A stretch of DNA of 64,000 nt from positions 44,475 through 108,474 of the forward strand of contig JBAKBP010006617.1 of the NCBI GenBank assembly GCA_037953745.1, written 5' to 3'. The position numbers and the translations under genes were made by a program. Shown in pieces: positions 17,685 through 28,062 of the stretch (its first letter is position 1; each line of letters begins with the position of its first letter). The notes below the pieces were generated by a model, which worked only from the letters and a program-made list of their open reading frames with translations, was not told where the DNA came from and did not search any database. The stretch is from Lithodes maja (lineage: Eukaryota > Arthropoda > Malacostraca > Decapoda > Lithodidae).

Positions 17685-18170
17685 CTAGATATAACTAATA
17701 CAAAAGGGTCTCTTTAACAATTGCGGAGTAATCTCATATCCTTTTGGTATATTGGGATGGTGTTTTATCGAATCAAATTCATCTTTAAATATTATGTCTA
17801 AATATTCTCTATTAACATTCATATCCGAAACCTTTTCGGACAATATTTCTGATAGGGTAATATTTTTAAAATCTGTTCCTTCCCTCTTATCATATTGCAT
17901 CTGGATAAAAACTTTAGATGCAATAAACATGGTATAATGTAGCCATCCAGTTAAATCTCCACAAAGGGGGTGTTTTAGATTTGCTCTTGTGTATTTAACC
18001 ATATAGGCATATATTAAGAACTCTTTGGCGTTGACTCTTTTCTTTAATAAAGGAATTTTGTATATATTTTGAGTTTTTATTATGTCTGCTAAATTCTTCT
18101 CTCTTATATGTATATACAAATATATATAATACACTAATAGAGTTAATAATAGAATACCAATAATGATCAT
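17685..18170 (-). CDS. Membrane-anchored unknown protein, 161 aa
   Basis: The first about 20 residues (IIIGILLLTLLVYYIYLYI) form an N-terminal transmembrane anchor, followed by a basic stop-transfer segment and a soluble domain of about 135 residues containing only two or three cysteines. This is the layout of a small type II or signal-anchored envelope protein. It converges with nothing and is divergent from integrase 2, with a (TA)n tract at 18190-18215 between them that may act as promoter. No family recognised. Confidence 0.65.
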   Translation of the reverse strand: MIIIGILLLTLLVYYIYLYIHIREKNLADIIKTQNIYKIPLLKKRVNAKEFLIYAYMVKYTRANLKHPLCGDLTGWLHYTMFIASKVFIQMQYDKREGTDFKNITLSEILSEKVSDMNVNREYLDIIFKDEFDSIKHHPNIPKGYEITPQLLKRPFCISYI

Positions 18171-18184
18171 TTTTTATTTTATAT

Positions 18185-18221
<37 letters not shown>

Positions 18222-18253
18222 TTAATTCCACCCCCAACAATTAATTATAAAAA

Positions 18254-19633
18254 ATGGAGGAAAGAAATAGCTTCAACGAGACTGTATCACAAATGTACGC
18301 TTCGACTAGACAAAATAACAAAAATAGTATTTTCACAAAAGAAAAAATTGATAAATATATCCATGGACTTCAATCGACAAAGAAAAATACTACCAAAGAA
18401 TACCATATCAACCGCACATACAAAACACAACATTATTTGGGAGACATTCGACTCGTCCATAAAAAACCCGACAAGTATGTAATATATATGGAGCAACTGT
18501 ACGATACCATCAGGGACGCTCATTCTGCATTGGGTCATAGGGGGGAAAAAACTACCTATAGAAAAGTGCACGAAACTGTAGCTAATGTATCCATGCAATT
18601 GATCAAAATATTTATAAAAAATTGTACGGTGTGCAATCTAAAAACAAGACTAACTTGTACACAAAATATTGTTGTAAAACCTATAATTTCACACAATTTT
18701 GGCGAGAGAGTCCAGGTAGATTTAATTTGCATGCTGAAGGATAGCAGCCAAGGCTATAATTATATACTAAATTATCAAGATCATGCGACAAAATTTTGTG
18801 TTTTACGCGCTCTCAAAACCAAAACCTCAAATGAAGTGGTATTATCCATAGATAATATATTTCGATTGTTCGGACCACCTATGATTATCCAAACGGATAA
18901 TGGTGCCGAGTTTGGCCGTTCCCTGGAAGAGTTGATTGGACTGTACTGGCCAGACACCAAAATCATTCGAGGGCGACCATATCATCCTCAATCACAAGGA
19001 AGCGTAGAGAGATCGAATGCGTGTATCGTTGATATACTCAAGGGGGTATTGAACGATGACCGATACCCCTGTAAGAATTGGATAGAGGCCCTCAGCATAA
19101 TTCAATATATCAAAAATATATCTCACAATAGAACTATAGGAATGTCGCCTCGTTCGGCTCTATTTGGTAACCAAATTACCACAAATAATATGGTAACCAA
19201 TGCCAAAAAAATGACATCGCCTCTTCCTAAGCCTATCGCGATACATTGCAAGGTCCTCATACCCATCCCCAAAAAATATAAGTTAGGAAAACTCAGCCAT
19301 AGTAATTTCATTGGTTATATCATAAACTGTGACGAAGAGGGGAATTATACAATTCGAACGGGCTTGGGTTTCACTATCAAAGAAAAATTCAAAGTATACC
19401 AATTACATATGGTATCTGAGAAAAAATATAAAATTCCTAAAGGGATAAATCAATCGAATACAATTTCCTTCAAACATGCCATTCTCATGGACAACCCACC
19501 TAATCATATAGAGAGTATAATATGTTGTCGGTGTATCACCGGATGTATCAACGGACGTTGTCCATGTAGACGAATGGGTATATTATGTAATAATGGATGT
19601 TCCTGTTCCCAGTGTAAAAATTCCATAGAATAA
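18254..19633 (+). CDS. HHCC-DDE integrase 2 with cysteine-rich tail, 459 aa
   Basis: A paralogue of integrase 1. The zinc module is H90, H95, C124, C127. The catalytic triad is D156 (VQVDLICM), D215 (IIQTDNGAEF) and E252 (HPQSQGSVERSN). Shared words with integrase 1 include QLYDTI/ELYDTI, NYQDH, FCxLRALK and GRP-HP. It lacks the Pro-rich tail and instead ends in a Cys-rich module (about residues 424-455) with CCRC, CINGRC, CRRMGILC and CSCSQC, a CXC/tesmin-like pattern that probably binds zinc and DNA. It would catalyse strand transfer like retroviral integrase. The two copies have diverged well beyond a recent duplication. Confidence 0.85.
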   Translation: MEERNSFNETVSQMYASTRQNNKNSIFTKEKIDKYIHGLQSTKKNTTKEYHINRTYKTQHYLGDIRLVHKKPDKYVIYMEQLYDTIRDAHSALGHRGEKTTYRKVHETVANVSMQLIKIFIKNCTVCNLKTRLTCTQNIVVKPIISHNFGERVQVDLICMLKDSSQGYNYILNYQDHATKFCVLRALKTKTSNEVVLSIDNIFRLFGPPMIIQTDNGAEFGRSLEELIGLYWPDTKIIRGRPYHPQSQGSVERSNACIVDILKGVLNDDRYPCKNWIEALSIIQYIKNISHNRTIGMSPRSALFGNQITTNNMVTNAKKMTSPLPKPIAIHCKVLIPIPKKYKLGKLSHSNFIGYIINCDEEGNYTIRTGLGFTIKEKFKVYQLHMVSEKKYKIPKGINQSNTISFKHAILMDNPPNHIESIICCRCITGCINGRCPCRRMGILCNNGCSCSQCKNSIE

Positions 19634-19987
19634 TTAACCTTTAGCGGGCAAATGTAAGGTTTTAACCCTTTAGAAGAATACTTAAGAAGAAAAGAAACGC
19701 GTTTTCTGGTTAAATAAAATTTATTGTAAAACAAAAATCCCACATAGACACATTATGATGGAGGTGTGTGTGAGTAGTAAAGTCCTAAATAAAAACAGAG
19801 TACCCCGAAGCGGCCAAGCAATATTATTTATTGACCCCTTACACATTCGGATCGGCGAGTCGTTTGCCCCTAATTTTACATATATAGTAGAAATAAATCA
19901 AATAAATTTTCAAAAGAATCTACAGTAGTATTGAAACATAATGGATATCAAATCCTTTTACAAGAGGTGGAAAAGAAATTTTTCTGG
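19634..19987. other. Intergenic region without a gene
   Basis: AT-rich. TTCTGGTTAAATAA occurs at about 19705 and again at about 19982, and TTTTAACCCTTTAG at about 19660. These may be small dispersed repeats. No open frame of interest. Confidence 0.4.
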
Positions 19988-20422
19988 TTAAATAACATAT
20001 GAAGGGGTTAACCAGAGTAGTAAGTTTCTATACCATGAGTAGGGTTTTGGTGTCGGTGTCGGTGGTGGTGGTGTCGGTGGTGGTGGTGTCGGTGGTGGTG
20101 GTGTCGGTGGTGGTGGTGGTGGTGACACCAATCCATTAATTATTACATTGGGGGGAGCTTGTTGGGGAAGAATTATGATTAAGGTCGATGTGGGTATTAC
20201 AGTTGGGGACTGCTGGGGGATCTCAGTCGTCGAATATTCGGAAGATTGATAAGCTTCCATGGGTGGAGGGGTCGGAGGAGGGGTCGGAGTTTCCATCGTC
20301 AGAGCCGGTGAGGTGTGGTGGGGGAGATAAGGTGGAAGATTAATGATTGAGGAAGAATGTGTCTTGGACTGGATATATATAGCCAACACACCACCACCCT
20401 TTACGGTTACTGTTTGCTCCAT
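19988..20422 (-). CDS. Proline-rich protein, tandem copy 1
   Basis: A 144-codon frame. The recognisable unit starts at METPTPPPTPPPMEAYQSS and continues through QQSPTVIPTST and LPQQAPPNVIING. It then has a PPPTPPPPTPP run coded by a GGTGGTGGTGTCGGT microsatellite (about 20045-20125), and an aromatic end YSWYRNLLLWLTPSYVI that might associate with membrane. Copy 2 lies directly upstream. No known domain. Poly-proline proteins could recruit actin regulators or SH3 proteins, but nothing proves this. Confidence 0.5.
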   Translation of the reverse strand: MEQTVTVKGGGVLAIYIQSKTHSSSIINLPPYLPHHTSPALTMETPTPPPTPPPMEAYQSSEYSTTEIPQQSPTVIPTSTLIIILPQQAPPNVIINGLVSPPPPPPTPPPPTPPPPTPPPPTPTPKPYSWYRNLLLWLTPSYVI

Positions 20423-20425
20423 TTT

Positions 20426-20641
20426 CTATCGAGGTATTTGTGTTATCGGTGGTGGTGTCGGTCCATTAATTATTACATTGGGGGGAGCTTGTTGGGGAAG
20501 CATTATGATTACGGTCGATGTGGGTATTAAAGTTGGAGACTGCTGGGGGTTCTCAGTCGTCGAATATTCGGAAGACTGATAAGCTTCCATGGGTGGAGGG
20601 GTTGGAGGAGAGGTCGGGGTAGGAGGGGTCAGAGTTTCCAT
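20426..20641 (-). CDS. Proline-rich protein, tandem copy 2
   Basis: A 71-codon frame whose central part (MEAYQSSEYSTTENPQQSP, then LPQQAPPNVIING) is nearly identical to copy 1. DNA similarity extends upstream to about 20760, including the segment before the Met, so the duplicated unit is about 320-340 bases. Copy 2 lacks the expanded PPPTPP run and the aromatic C-terminus, so it is probably the shorter or decayed copy. It overlaps the 3' end of the helicase-type gene region. Confidence 0.4.
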   Translation of the reverse strand: METLTPPTPTSPPTPPPMEAYQSSEYSTTENPQQSPTLIPTSTVIIMLPQQAPPNVIINGPTPPPITQIPR

Positions 20642-20744
20642 CGTCAGAGCCTGTGAGGTGTGGTGGGGGCGATACGGTGGAAGATTAATGATTGAGGACG
20701 AATGTGTCTTGGACTGGATATATATATATAGCCACCCTTTACGG

Positions 20745-23700
20745 TTACTGTTTTCTCCATATTCTATCGATGCATTTGGGACAACACAGATCCCGCCTCA
20801 GAGTTCCCATCCTATCACAGATGGCATCTACAATGGCAGCATGTTTCGGTTCATTGTTAATTGTGTATTGAAATTTAAAATCACCCATTACTAGAATTGG
20901 GTAATAATCAATTTCCTCATCTCCATTAAAAATTGAAAAAGTTTCTCCTAGATTGCATTTTATTATATATTCGTATATATATATATAAATTAAACTTTTA
21001 AAATGTCTCTTTAGGGCATGGGTATTGTATAATATATTATTGAGAATAATATTAAGTTCCTTATCATGTATTGCCATTTTCTCTAAAATTATATGAATGT
21101 GATTACACGCATATTGATAATCGATAAGCGAAAGTTTATCCGTATGATAACCCCGATCAATAATTTCGGCAAGGTGAAGGTTATTACTAGAATTTTGTGA
21201 CGATAATATATATGGAATAAATATGATTTCCTTATACGAATGTTTATCGACGTCTTCTAAGTGTAATAGTAATATGGTTGGGTCGATAAGTTGTTGGTGA
21301 ATACACTGAACGTTAGTATATTTTATGGTCATTAGAAACAAAATATTACCCATAATAATTTCAACATCTCTAGTGAAACTCATGAAATTGCCCACTATAC
21401 CAACACACATAGATTCCAACTCTTTGGCGTTTGTCAGGCAATATTTAAAACCATCCCGGTTTCCTCTAAACATCACCGAGGCATAGAGGGTAAAAAAGGT
21501 TTGCATGGCCCGTCCAATGCGCGATTCGTTTACAGCTAGTTCGGGAAACATTCCAGTTTTTCTGATAATGTGGACCAGTTTTTCCAGATAGATACAATAG
21601 TCATTATTAAGATCCTTGCCATCATCATCCTTCAAAATCTGGGTGGCGATATTCTTTAGTTGGACAAAATTCCGGTGGGTGTCCCTTTGGGGGGGTGGAT
21701 TTTGTATCACCGTCGCCAACATGGAAATGTAATTGTGCACATTTTGGCTGAAGGTTTTCGAGTCATTTTCTGTATTGAAACTAAAGTTTACGAACCGTTT
21801 TTGGAGCGCACTATCTATATCAAATTCTTGCTCAAAACTATTCAACGATAAAATTGGGGTGCAAGTTACGGATATACCCTGTGCACTTTCGTATAAATTT
21901 CTCACATTCATCATTGAGTCACGGGAAGCAATCATTTTGATTAGCTGGGAATTACATTTCTTCTTCCTATTATTCTCTGGGTCCCCCGAGCCAAAATTCG
22001 ACGAATTTACAATAAAGGCATTGGGACAGTCTCGAACAATACTGTCAACTATTCCATAGCCGGTTGGATAAGCAAAGGTTTTGATGGATTTGGTGTGTTT
22101 ATTATTATTATTATTATTGTTGGAAGATGAGGGATACATACCCGCCGGAAAATTATTATTATTATTCCCCCGGGGGTTGGTATCACGGCCGCCGCCATGA
22201 TAGAATAGGACCACATCCTTTATAACACTGTCGTGGTGTCTCCCGGTAAATTTCAGAATGTTGACTTTATCGCGAGCTAATCTTTCGAGGATGACTCTTT
22301 CGGGTAAATCGTACGTTTGAGTTTTATCTGTAATGTTCTGATTATAATTGGCGTTTTCAAAGTCTAGATATACCTCTAAGCTATTATTGGTCACGTAGAT
22401 CATATTCATACTGAGGGTTTGAAGCTCTTGCATATCTAAATGCGTCTTTGCTGTATTGATTAAAAACATGGTATCGTGTTGGGTATCTTCCACAAAATTG
22501 GTATAACGAGGGGAGAAAACGCCCTTGATTGCGTCATTGAGAATGGTATCTGATTTAAAAAAAAAATCCGAGAAGGAATAATCCTTTAAGCCCAACCATT
22601 TGATGAATGAAGCGACATTCATGTGTCTACTAACGATACCTTTTTGCCAGAAAGTGAGCGTCTTGAGGCACAATAATTTCGCTGTGTTTTTAAAACATTT
22701 CTCCCTTGGTTCAATTCTTCTGGTCCGCTTCTCATGCGGTGGATCGTCGTCGGTAGGGTCCTGCGGGTGTTTCCGTTTAACTCTGGATATTGCCATTTGA
22801 AGATTCCGTTCACACGACCGCAAAAATAAATGGTTTACATTCTGTTGATTGTTTGCCTCGTCGACAAACACTCCTATAGATGTACCCAAAAAATTTAAAT
22901 TTGGCGTAGCAGCACTGGATCCGTCACCCGAAACATTAAACACGCTGATACTGGCGTTAGCAAAATTATCACCGAAAATATAATTTTTTAATAATGATAT
23001 ATAGAGTGACTTTCCCTCATTACCCATGATACCAACAAAGGACACTATCGTCTTTTTTATTAAATTAAATGCGGTTTGAAAGATGACAAAATGTAAATGA
23101 CTACCATATTCACTGTCGCAGGTCGAAAGGACACCCATGTATCCTATATAATAAAGAACGTGTCTAAAGAGTCTCATAATACTCTCATTTTTCCATAGGA
23201 CCTTTTTTAACTCATTTAGGCTTGGCACCCTATCGAGATAGTTTTTTATGTCGGCGACGGATAGCCTTTCTCCATCCGGACAATGGGCGAGATAAAAATG
23301 TACAATGCTCAACCCTATAAGGGAATCGGGACTATTCATAAGATGGCGCAAGATAAGTAAAAGGTCGCTATGTTCAAAGGATTGCATGCAATAAATGAAT
23401 TGATCGTAATCCAATTCATGTTTAAAGAAGGTGTGCAATTGCATATCAATATCCTTAAGGAAACCCATTAGACTATAATAATGGGAGTCGGCACCGAAGG
23501 CTAACATTAATCCGGGTTTAGGGGAAAGTAAAAGGCTCTTCGTCACATCCTTCGATTTGATTAGCGGTCTAGGGCCCGGTTGGGAATGATAAGAGTTGAA
23601 AATGCTCTCCAGTTTAGAATTTTCAGTCAGTGACAGTAGGATATCGATATTGCCACCCCGCTTCTCTCTCACCTCTAGCCTCTTTTCTCGATTAACTTTC

Positions 23701-24966
23701 TCCTTTTTTTTGGTGGTTAATGTAACCATTGCTAATATAACTTCCTCCTCATAACCCCGCGTCCTGGGCGGGGAAGATGATATGTTTAGTAATTTGAACA
23801 CATGTTTGGCGGGCGAGAATGTAAGGTGACAATCCCCCAAAGCCACTTTACGGATACTTTTTCTTCTGCCGAAGGAGGAGGAGGAAGGGGAGGGCCGCTG
23901 GAAGAAGATGAAACACTTGGAATGAAGAAAGGTGGCCTCTCTACTATCGGTGACAATTTCATTTATGAGTGATTGATAAATATCATTCTCTGGTGTCGAA
24001 TCGGCATTGGCAAACGACGAATGTGTTTCCCGAATCCGTAATTGTCCTGTCACGACATGACCATTTAGTTTGTCTTTATAACCTCGACCAATATGAGACC
24101 ATTCACTATTGAAGACGATTAAACCATATTTTCCGCTAACATTGTCATCAATGTCGAGTTTCAGTATTCTCCTTCCGAAATATCCATTAACACATTTCTC
24201 TAGCTTGCCTATGTCAACATATAACAATATCTTGGTCAATTCAACCACCTCGGCCGTAAAATTCCGGCACGCTGAAACCGTTGCACGAATCCGGGGTGTG
24301 GACAATATCCCCCTTGGCGGCCAACGATCGTCCCGCGATAACATTCTGTATTCCAAATATGTCTGTATATTTGGGGTTGTACATACCCTGACCGAAATTC
24401 TTACACACGCGAATTCCCGGGAGACAATCACTTCCGCAGCTAATTGTATTATCACTACCATCCTTAGAACACGGCGAAAATTGAGAAGACCACTTTGTAC
24501 CCGTGGGTGTGACCGTATAGGTGTCCTTGGACGAGTCGTCCATTTCGATGCCACATTCGAATTCGCTTAGATTGCTAATATTAAAGTACGTGTGGATAAA
24601 GTTTTTAAATGTCGGATATTTTAGGTAAAATCGTAGAATATATGAATTAAGAATGGCTTTATTATTTAAAATAGCGACGGAAGTATTATCCATTTGCCGA
24701 GTGCCTCCGCTGATTACGTTATTGCAATACTCTTCATTCGCCAATAAAAAACTATTCCATTTATCTAGACCATCTATGGATAAAGTGCCTCTCAGAATGG
24801 CGAGTTGTTCTCTCGGTCGCTTTTGGTGTAATTTTTCCGAGGTGATGGGTGTGGGTTGGACATTTCCCACAAATTCGTCATCGTGATTTTGGCTACCGAG
24901 AAATATCTCTTCCACCCTTTTCTTCTCTCGTTGAAATTCCTCGCCACCCCCCCGATAGATATTCAA
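20745..24966 (-). CDS. Large NTPase/helicase-type protein with probable frameshift
   Basis: The 3' frame (20745-24554) carries a P-loop GIMGNEGKSLYISLL at about 23035-22995 (Walker A GxxGxxGKS) and a Walker B-like IGVFVDEA about 50 residues later. This is the spacing of superfamily 3/D5-type primase-helicases and of the large naldavirus helicase. The 5' frame (24241-24966, 241 aa) is protein-like, while the overlapping first 100 codons of the 3' frame are Arg-rich and not. The real gene therefore probably starts at 24966 and changes frame once near 24241-24300, by decay or a sequencing indel. Total size would be about 1,400 residues, like baculovirus-type helicases. A GGAGGTTT-encoded Asn run (NNNNNNN) at about 22110 is a microsatellite expansion. 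The role would be unwinding at viral replication forks in the nucleus. Confidence 0.55.
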
Positions 24967-25052
24967 AAACCAATTTTATAAAAAGAAATCTGATAAATCT
25001 CGTCTTTATGAATTTACCGGCATATACGTCTATAATATTTTTTTTAATGAAA

Positions 25053-27056
25053 TCAACCCAAATATTTTTTCATGGCCGGAATGGCTAGCATTTCCACATC
25101 CAAAATATTCTTGAAATGACACATACTACCCGTACTGTAGTACATATACCCAAAAATACGCGCTTTAAACCTATCAACAATAATACTACCATCATTTTTA
25201 TTACTAATGTTTTCAAATTCGCATATAAACTTCCAATTTGAGAACAAAGCCAGGCAAAGGTCACCAAATATGGACTCTGCCCCATTAATGTCGTGAATAT
25301 AACCAAATGTGTATAGCCAATGCATGAACACGCAGTAAAATATTTTCTTCTCCCAATCCGGCCGACTTTGCGCTTGTCCTCGGGGTTGTCGCTTTTTGAA
25401 TAAAACTTCGATATTCGATCCAAATAACACATCGTTTTTGAGAAAATTGTCATGTTCATTGGTGTATTTGTGGTGTTGGGCCCTTTCCCTCTCCATTAAC
25501 GGAGTCAAAATATTTAGGGCCCACCGGGGAAGATTGGTGTTGACCAATAAATTGGGGAGTCGGGGAGTGATCCACTCAAGTATCAGGAGAGTCGAAAATG
25601 TCAGGAACGAGTTGTGGTCCATGTCGTGCACATTTGACGTGACCACAAATATATCCTCCCAGTCTAGATTCGCTACACAGATGGGGAGGAATTTCCGAAT
25701 AATATAGAGTTTTAGCCGATTCATACTCTGAAATAATGCGTGGGGGTCATCACGGTGGTCCGATGGCGGCGGCGGCGGTTGATCTCGTTGTAGGGTACTG
25801 GTTACCATAAAATTTACAATATTGGCATCTATATTGAGTTCCATTTCGCCAAAATTTATGGGCTTCACGATATTATTCTCAACCAACATTTGTATGGATG
25901 TAACGGTGAAAATTTTCTCGAGTCTTCCGATCCGAAGTTGCTGTATTCTATTGTTACGAATATTCATAAATAGGGTATCTATAATATCGTTATTGTTGTA
26001 CGCTTTGTTATACCATTTTGAACATTTGGTTAAAAAGGACAAACACTTGCCACCCATATGCCGATGATGATGATCATCTGGCGCCGGCGATGCCATGAAT
26101 AAATCTTGAACGTTGGCTTCGTATTCGTTTAATGCCTGGTCGGTATGCGTAAATTCCCAATCAATCGTGTTGAAATTTTGAGTTGGTAATTGTGATGGGG
26201 GTGGTTCCTCCTCATATTCAAATCCCAAAGCTCTCGACACGTCAGATAATATTAGTATATCGGAAAAATATTGATTATATTTAATGGCTCTCAAAAATTC
26301 AATGACAAAGGAATTAGAGGTAATGGTCAGAATTTGCTCAGATTCAACATGGTTACATTTTGATGGTAGGTATTGTCTTTCTTGAAAATAAATGGCCAAG
26401 TTAAACGGTATCATAAATGTGTTGGTGGTGATGGGGGCGGTTTTAGCGTCGTAAACAAAGGATATATTCTCAAAACTCTGGGCCATCTCCGCCCACAGGT
26501 TCTCATTGTGATAAGTCCTGCGGTGGCACGAGAAGAGGGGGTGTTGTTGAGCGTTTATCGTAGTGTCTCGAGCGATATATTCCCCGATGCCCGCTCTACA
26601 CATTTTCGTGGTGGGTGTGTGGATGAGAACTTTCTCGTCCAAAAATGCCTTCTCTCGCTGACATTCCCTTTGGAAACGTTGGAAATTGTCCCCGAGTCGT
26701 CCCTTCTTGTATCGCTTCTTACCGCATAATACCATAGCTCTATAATAACCCATGGCATCAGAGACAATATTATATCTCGCAATAAACCTATTGGCGAGTA
26801 CGTAGGCAAAGTAAAAAAAAAGAGTGCTATCTTTCTGGTAATGATCTTCGTTAAAGAAAGATGGTTTCGTATCATCGGCGTCCTTCTTTTTTTTATTGGG
26901 GTTGGTGGGTTTTTTGGTTAAAATGATGTCAATACCACCATTTATTAGATAATAGGATAACATGGGTACACATAACTCCGTATCGAGTAAATGTTTCTGG
27001 AAATAGAAATCCTGACCCAACACCATCTTCACATTTTGAAACACCTCTTGGTACAT
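25053..27056 (-). CDS. Unknown large viral protein, N-terminus truncated by retroelement
   Basis: Not recognised. About 667 viral codons remain, with a Cys/His-containing middle (PAPDDHHHRHMGGKC), poly-Pro patches (QPPPPPSDH), and a hydrophobic C-terminal third. The frame runs 18 codons further, to 27110, but those codons lie in the Gypsy LTR fragment that begins at 27053. The Met at 27056 straddles the junction and may be only coincidentally a start. The native N-terminus is therefore probably lost. It follows the helicase-type gene on the same strand across a short gap, which suggests a linked replication or structural role, but that is only context. Confidence 0.6.
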   Translation of the reverse strand: MYQEVFQNVKMVLGQDFYFQKHLLDTELCVPMLSYYLINGGIDIILTKKPTNPNKKKKDADDTKPSFFNEDHYQKDSTLFFYFAYVLANRFIARYNIVSDAMGYYRAMVLCGKKRYKKGRLGDNFQRFQRECQREKAFLDEKVLIHTPTTKMCRAGIGEYIARDTTINAQQHPLFSCHRRTYHNENLWAEMAQSFENISFVYDAKTAPITTNTFMIPFNLAIYFQERQYLPSKCNHVESEQILTITSNSFVIEFLRAIKYNQYFSDILILSDVSRALGFEYEEEPPPSQLPTQNFNTIDWEFTHTDQALNEYEANVQDLFMASPAPDDHHHRHMGGKCLSFLTKCSKWYNKAYNNNDIIDTLFMNIRNNRIQQLRIGRLEKIFTVTSIQMLVENNIVKPINFGEMELNIDANIVNFMVTSTLQRDQPPPPPSDHRDDPHALFQSMNRLKLYIIRKFLPICVANLDWEDIFVVTSNVHDMDHNSFLTFSTLLILEWITPRLPNLLVNTNLPRWALNILTPLMERERAQHHKYTNEHDNFLKNDVLFGSNIEVLFKKRQPRGQAQSRPDWEKKIFYCVFMHWLYTFGYIHDINGAESIFGDLCLALFSNWKFICEFENISNKNDGSIIVDRFKARIFGYMYYSTGSMCHFKNILDVEMLAIPAMKKYLG

Positions 27057-27719
27057 TAAGTATATTAACCTAATTACTCTTTTTATGCATACCCATTTAT
27101 CATTACACAAGCATTTCGCAGCCTAGTTTGATGTATTGAGACACAAACGACTTAGGCTCTTTTTGTTGATAGGAATACTGCATTGTCGTGGCGATTATTA
27201 TTATTGTTGTAGTGTTTAGGATATTCTTGGCTCCGACGGCATTATATATTCTGCCTTTTTGTGTGCATAGCCTGCACGAGCATTGTTCCGCTGCCTGCCT
27301 TTTTGGGTTCCATTTCCGATACGAGCATCTTTATAGCATCTAACATTTAAAGAAGATTCCTTGTTAGTGTTGAAGGACTTTAGTGCACTTTCTTTCATGC
27401 AGGAGTGCCTGACAATTATTGATTAAAGTAACGTAAGCTGTAACTTCTCTTACCACCTTACTTTGCATACCGTAACCAAGCACCTTCGGTTATAGGTAGT
27501 AATAGGCTGTTTTCACATAACATTAAGCCTAGAGTAGACGCACATTTATTGAGAGTTTGATAGCCTATTATTGCATATAGAACTCTGTAGAGTATTTGTG
27601 TTCTTTGTTCACTGGGAATACACATCAGAGGTTGGAGCTAGCGCTTTCCGTTGTAACATTTATGCCATTACTACTCCAATGAATAAGAGCCCTGATATAT
27701 TTGAACCCCAGTCGTAACA
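27053..27719 (+). mobile_element. Gypsy LTR fragment at the virus border
   Basis: Nearly identical to 36406-37071, the last 665 bases of the 3' LTR of the downstream Gypsy element, including the terminal CGTAACA. The first part of the LTR is missing. It abuts viral coding sequence directly. Small differences (for example AACCTAATT versus AAACCAATT) show it is a separate copy. Confidence 0.85.
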
Positions 27720-28062
27720 CTCTTCAACACCATGACACCATGACGCCTTTTTACCTTTGATTCTGGCTAAAATTACACGATTATATGCAGTTTAAGAAGG
27801 ACCTATGTTACTAAAAGGGTTTACTGAGATAGTATTTTCCCATTTGAGTCGCAGAGGTAAATTATAAACTACAGTCCATCGTCTAATGGTAACCCGAATA
27901 TAATGACAATTACATAATAGTGGTGATGGAATTAAGAATACAGGATTTAGGGTCAACGTGAGAGGGAGAAAATAATTGGAATGAAAGAGAAGAGAAGAAA
28001 AAATAAAGAGAGAAAGAGGGAAGAGTAGAGTTGAAGAGAAGAGGAGACTATATGGTCAAGAA
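27720..28062. other. Spacer with a dispersed repeat and a purine tract
   Basis: 27746-27815 (GACGCCTTTTTACCTTTGAT onward) matches the reverse complement of 61340-61405, so it is a copy of a dispersed short element. 27958-28045 is an almost pure A/G tract. No gene. Confidence 0.5.

Noticed and set aside
19655..19670. TTAACC-type words as telomeric repeat (TAACC)n marking a virus end
   Set aside because: Only isolated single units occur; no array is present.
24241..24554. Arg-rich N-terminus of the 1269-codon frame as real protein
   Set aside because: The alternative frame over the same bases continues a 241-codon protein-like frame with an ATG at 24966, so the first 100 codons are probably not translated this way.
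27057..27110. First 18 codons of the 685-residue frame as viral sequence
   Set aside because: They match the 3' LTR copy at 36406 onward, so they are retroelement DNA.
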